A DNA stretch of 64,000 nt from Azadirachta indica (taxonomy: Eukaryota > Streptophyta > Magnoliopsida > Sapindales > Meliaceae). Below, piece after piece: positions 63,801 through 64,000 of this stretch. The notes beneath the pieces were generated by a model. It saw nothing but the letters and a program-made list of their open reading frames with translations. It searched no databases and had not been told where the DNA came from. Made by a program: the position numbers and the translations under genes. The DNA lies in contig CM040445.1 in assembly GCA_022749755.1 (NCBI GenBank), positions 7,089,182-7,153,181 on the forward strand. Direction: 5' to 3'. Numbering within the stretch: position 1 is the first letter of the stretch; each line of letters opens with the position of its first letter.

Positions 63801-64000
63801 AGACATTTTAAATAATAGTTATTACCGAAAATTTATCCCAAGTATTGGTCATTTTCGTTAAATTCAACCCTTCCACTATTAATCCCTCATTGTCCAAGCG
63901 AAACTTGCACAGTAAGAGGCTACACCATTCCAAAGGGTGCTCAAGTCTTTGTCAACGCATGGGTAATACACAGGGACACTATAGTTTGGGAGAATCCCTT
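60891..64000. repeat. Right arm of the 6.2 kb palindrome
   Basis: Reverse complement of 57754-60869. It runs to the last base of the window, so the palindrome may be longer. It has no independent gene; the small frame at 61382-61582 is AT-driven and its mirror lies in the other arm. Confidence 0.96.
63865..64000 (+). pseudogene. CYP706 exon-2 fragment (mirror copy), runs off the window
   Basis: Plus-strand mirror of 57754-57889: it starts at the same truncation point with C-A-A-C-C-C-T and codes [17 protein letters not shown] and P-K-G-A-Q-V-F before the window ends. It is the only CYP706 copy outside the large left arm that points to the plus strand. Confidence 0.9.

Noticed and set aside
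1..64000. tRNA, rRNA, CRISPR or bacterial operon features
   Set aside because: None seen; intron-bearing plant genes, plant gene families and plant retroelements show this is plant nuclear DNA.

Overview
This is AT-rich plant nuclear DNA, almost certainly from a dicot. The evidence is several cytochrome P450 genes of the plant-only CYP706 family, a plant copper amine oxidase with plant-type introns, a relic of a CRF-type AP2/ERF transcription factor, and decayed plant retrotransposons. The species cannot be named from the sequence. Most of the 64 kb is AT-rich intergenic sequence with microsatellites and minisatellites, and most genes are broken. The only gene that reads as intact and full length is a two-exon CYP706 P450 on the minus strand (44495-46492, 527 residues).

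Layout: (1) 1-11373 is the left arm of a near-identical 11.4 kb inverted duplication. It carries two CYP706 pseudogenes (2585-3296, 3964-5213) and a CRF-like pseudogene (10509-11240). It stops exactly at a 100-N assembly gap (11374-11473). (2) 11474-16282 is a decayed Ty1/copia retrotransposon on the minus strand, cut by the gap. (3) 16630-19294 is a copper amine oxidase gene with every catalytic residue present but two frame-breaking lesions. (4) 20874-22589 is a second long CYP706 gene with a sound first exon and a frameshifted second exon; 26062-26479 is another CYP706 exon-2 relic. (5) 23420-23960 and 27065-27460 are degenerate tandem repeats. (6) 31306-31722 is an unrecognised two-exon reading frame. 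(7) 31788-43200 is the right arm, repeating the contents of 1-11373 in reverse. (8) 44495-46492 is the intact CYP706, whose flanks are paralogous to those of the CYP706 relic in the right arm. (9) 50400-55040 is a mosaic of retroelement debris. (10) 57754-64000 is a second, 6.2 kb palindrome with a 21-nt spacer, carrying a truncated CYP706 fragment at each outer end.

Interpretation: the locus is a CYP706 tandem array that has grown by segmental duplication and mostly decayed. Every CYP706 copy is on the minus strand except those in the left arm of the large inverted repeat and in the right half of the palindrome. Because the left arm also ends exactly at the N gap, while the right arm continues into other sequence, I suspect that arm is the second haplotype (or a collapsed duplicate) scaffolded in reverse, not a true duplication. 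A real recent inverted duplication is the alternative. I found no convincing new enzymatic system. The most notable structures are the two large inverted repeats, the otherwise complete but disrupted amine oxidase, and the series of CYP706 relics.
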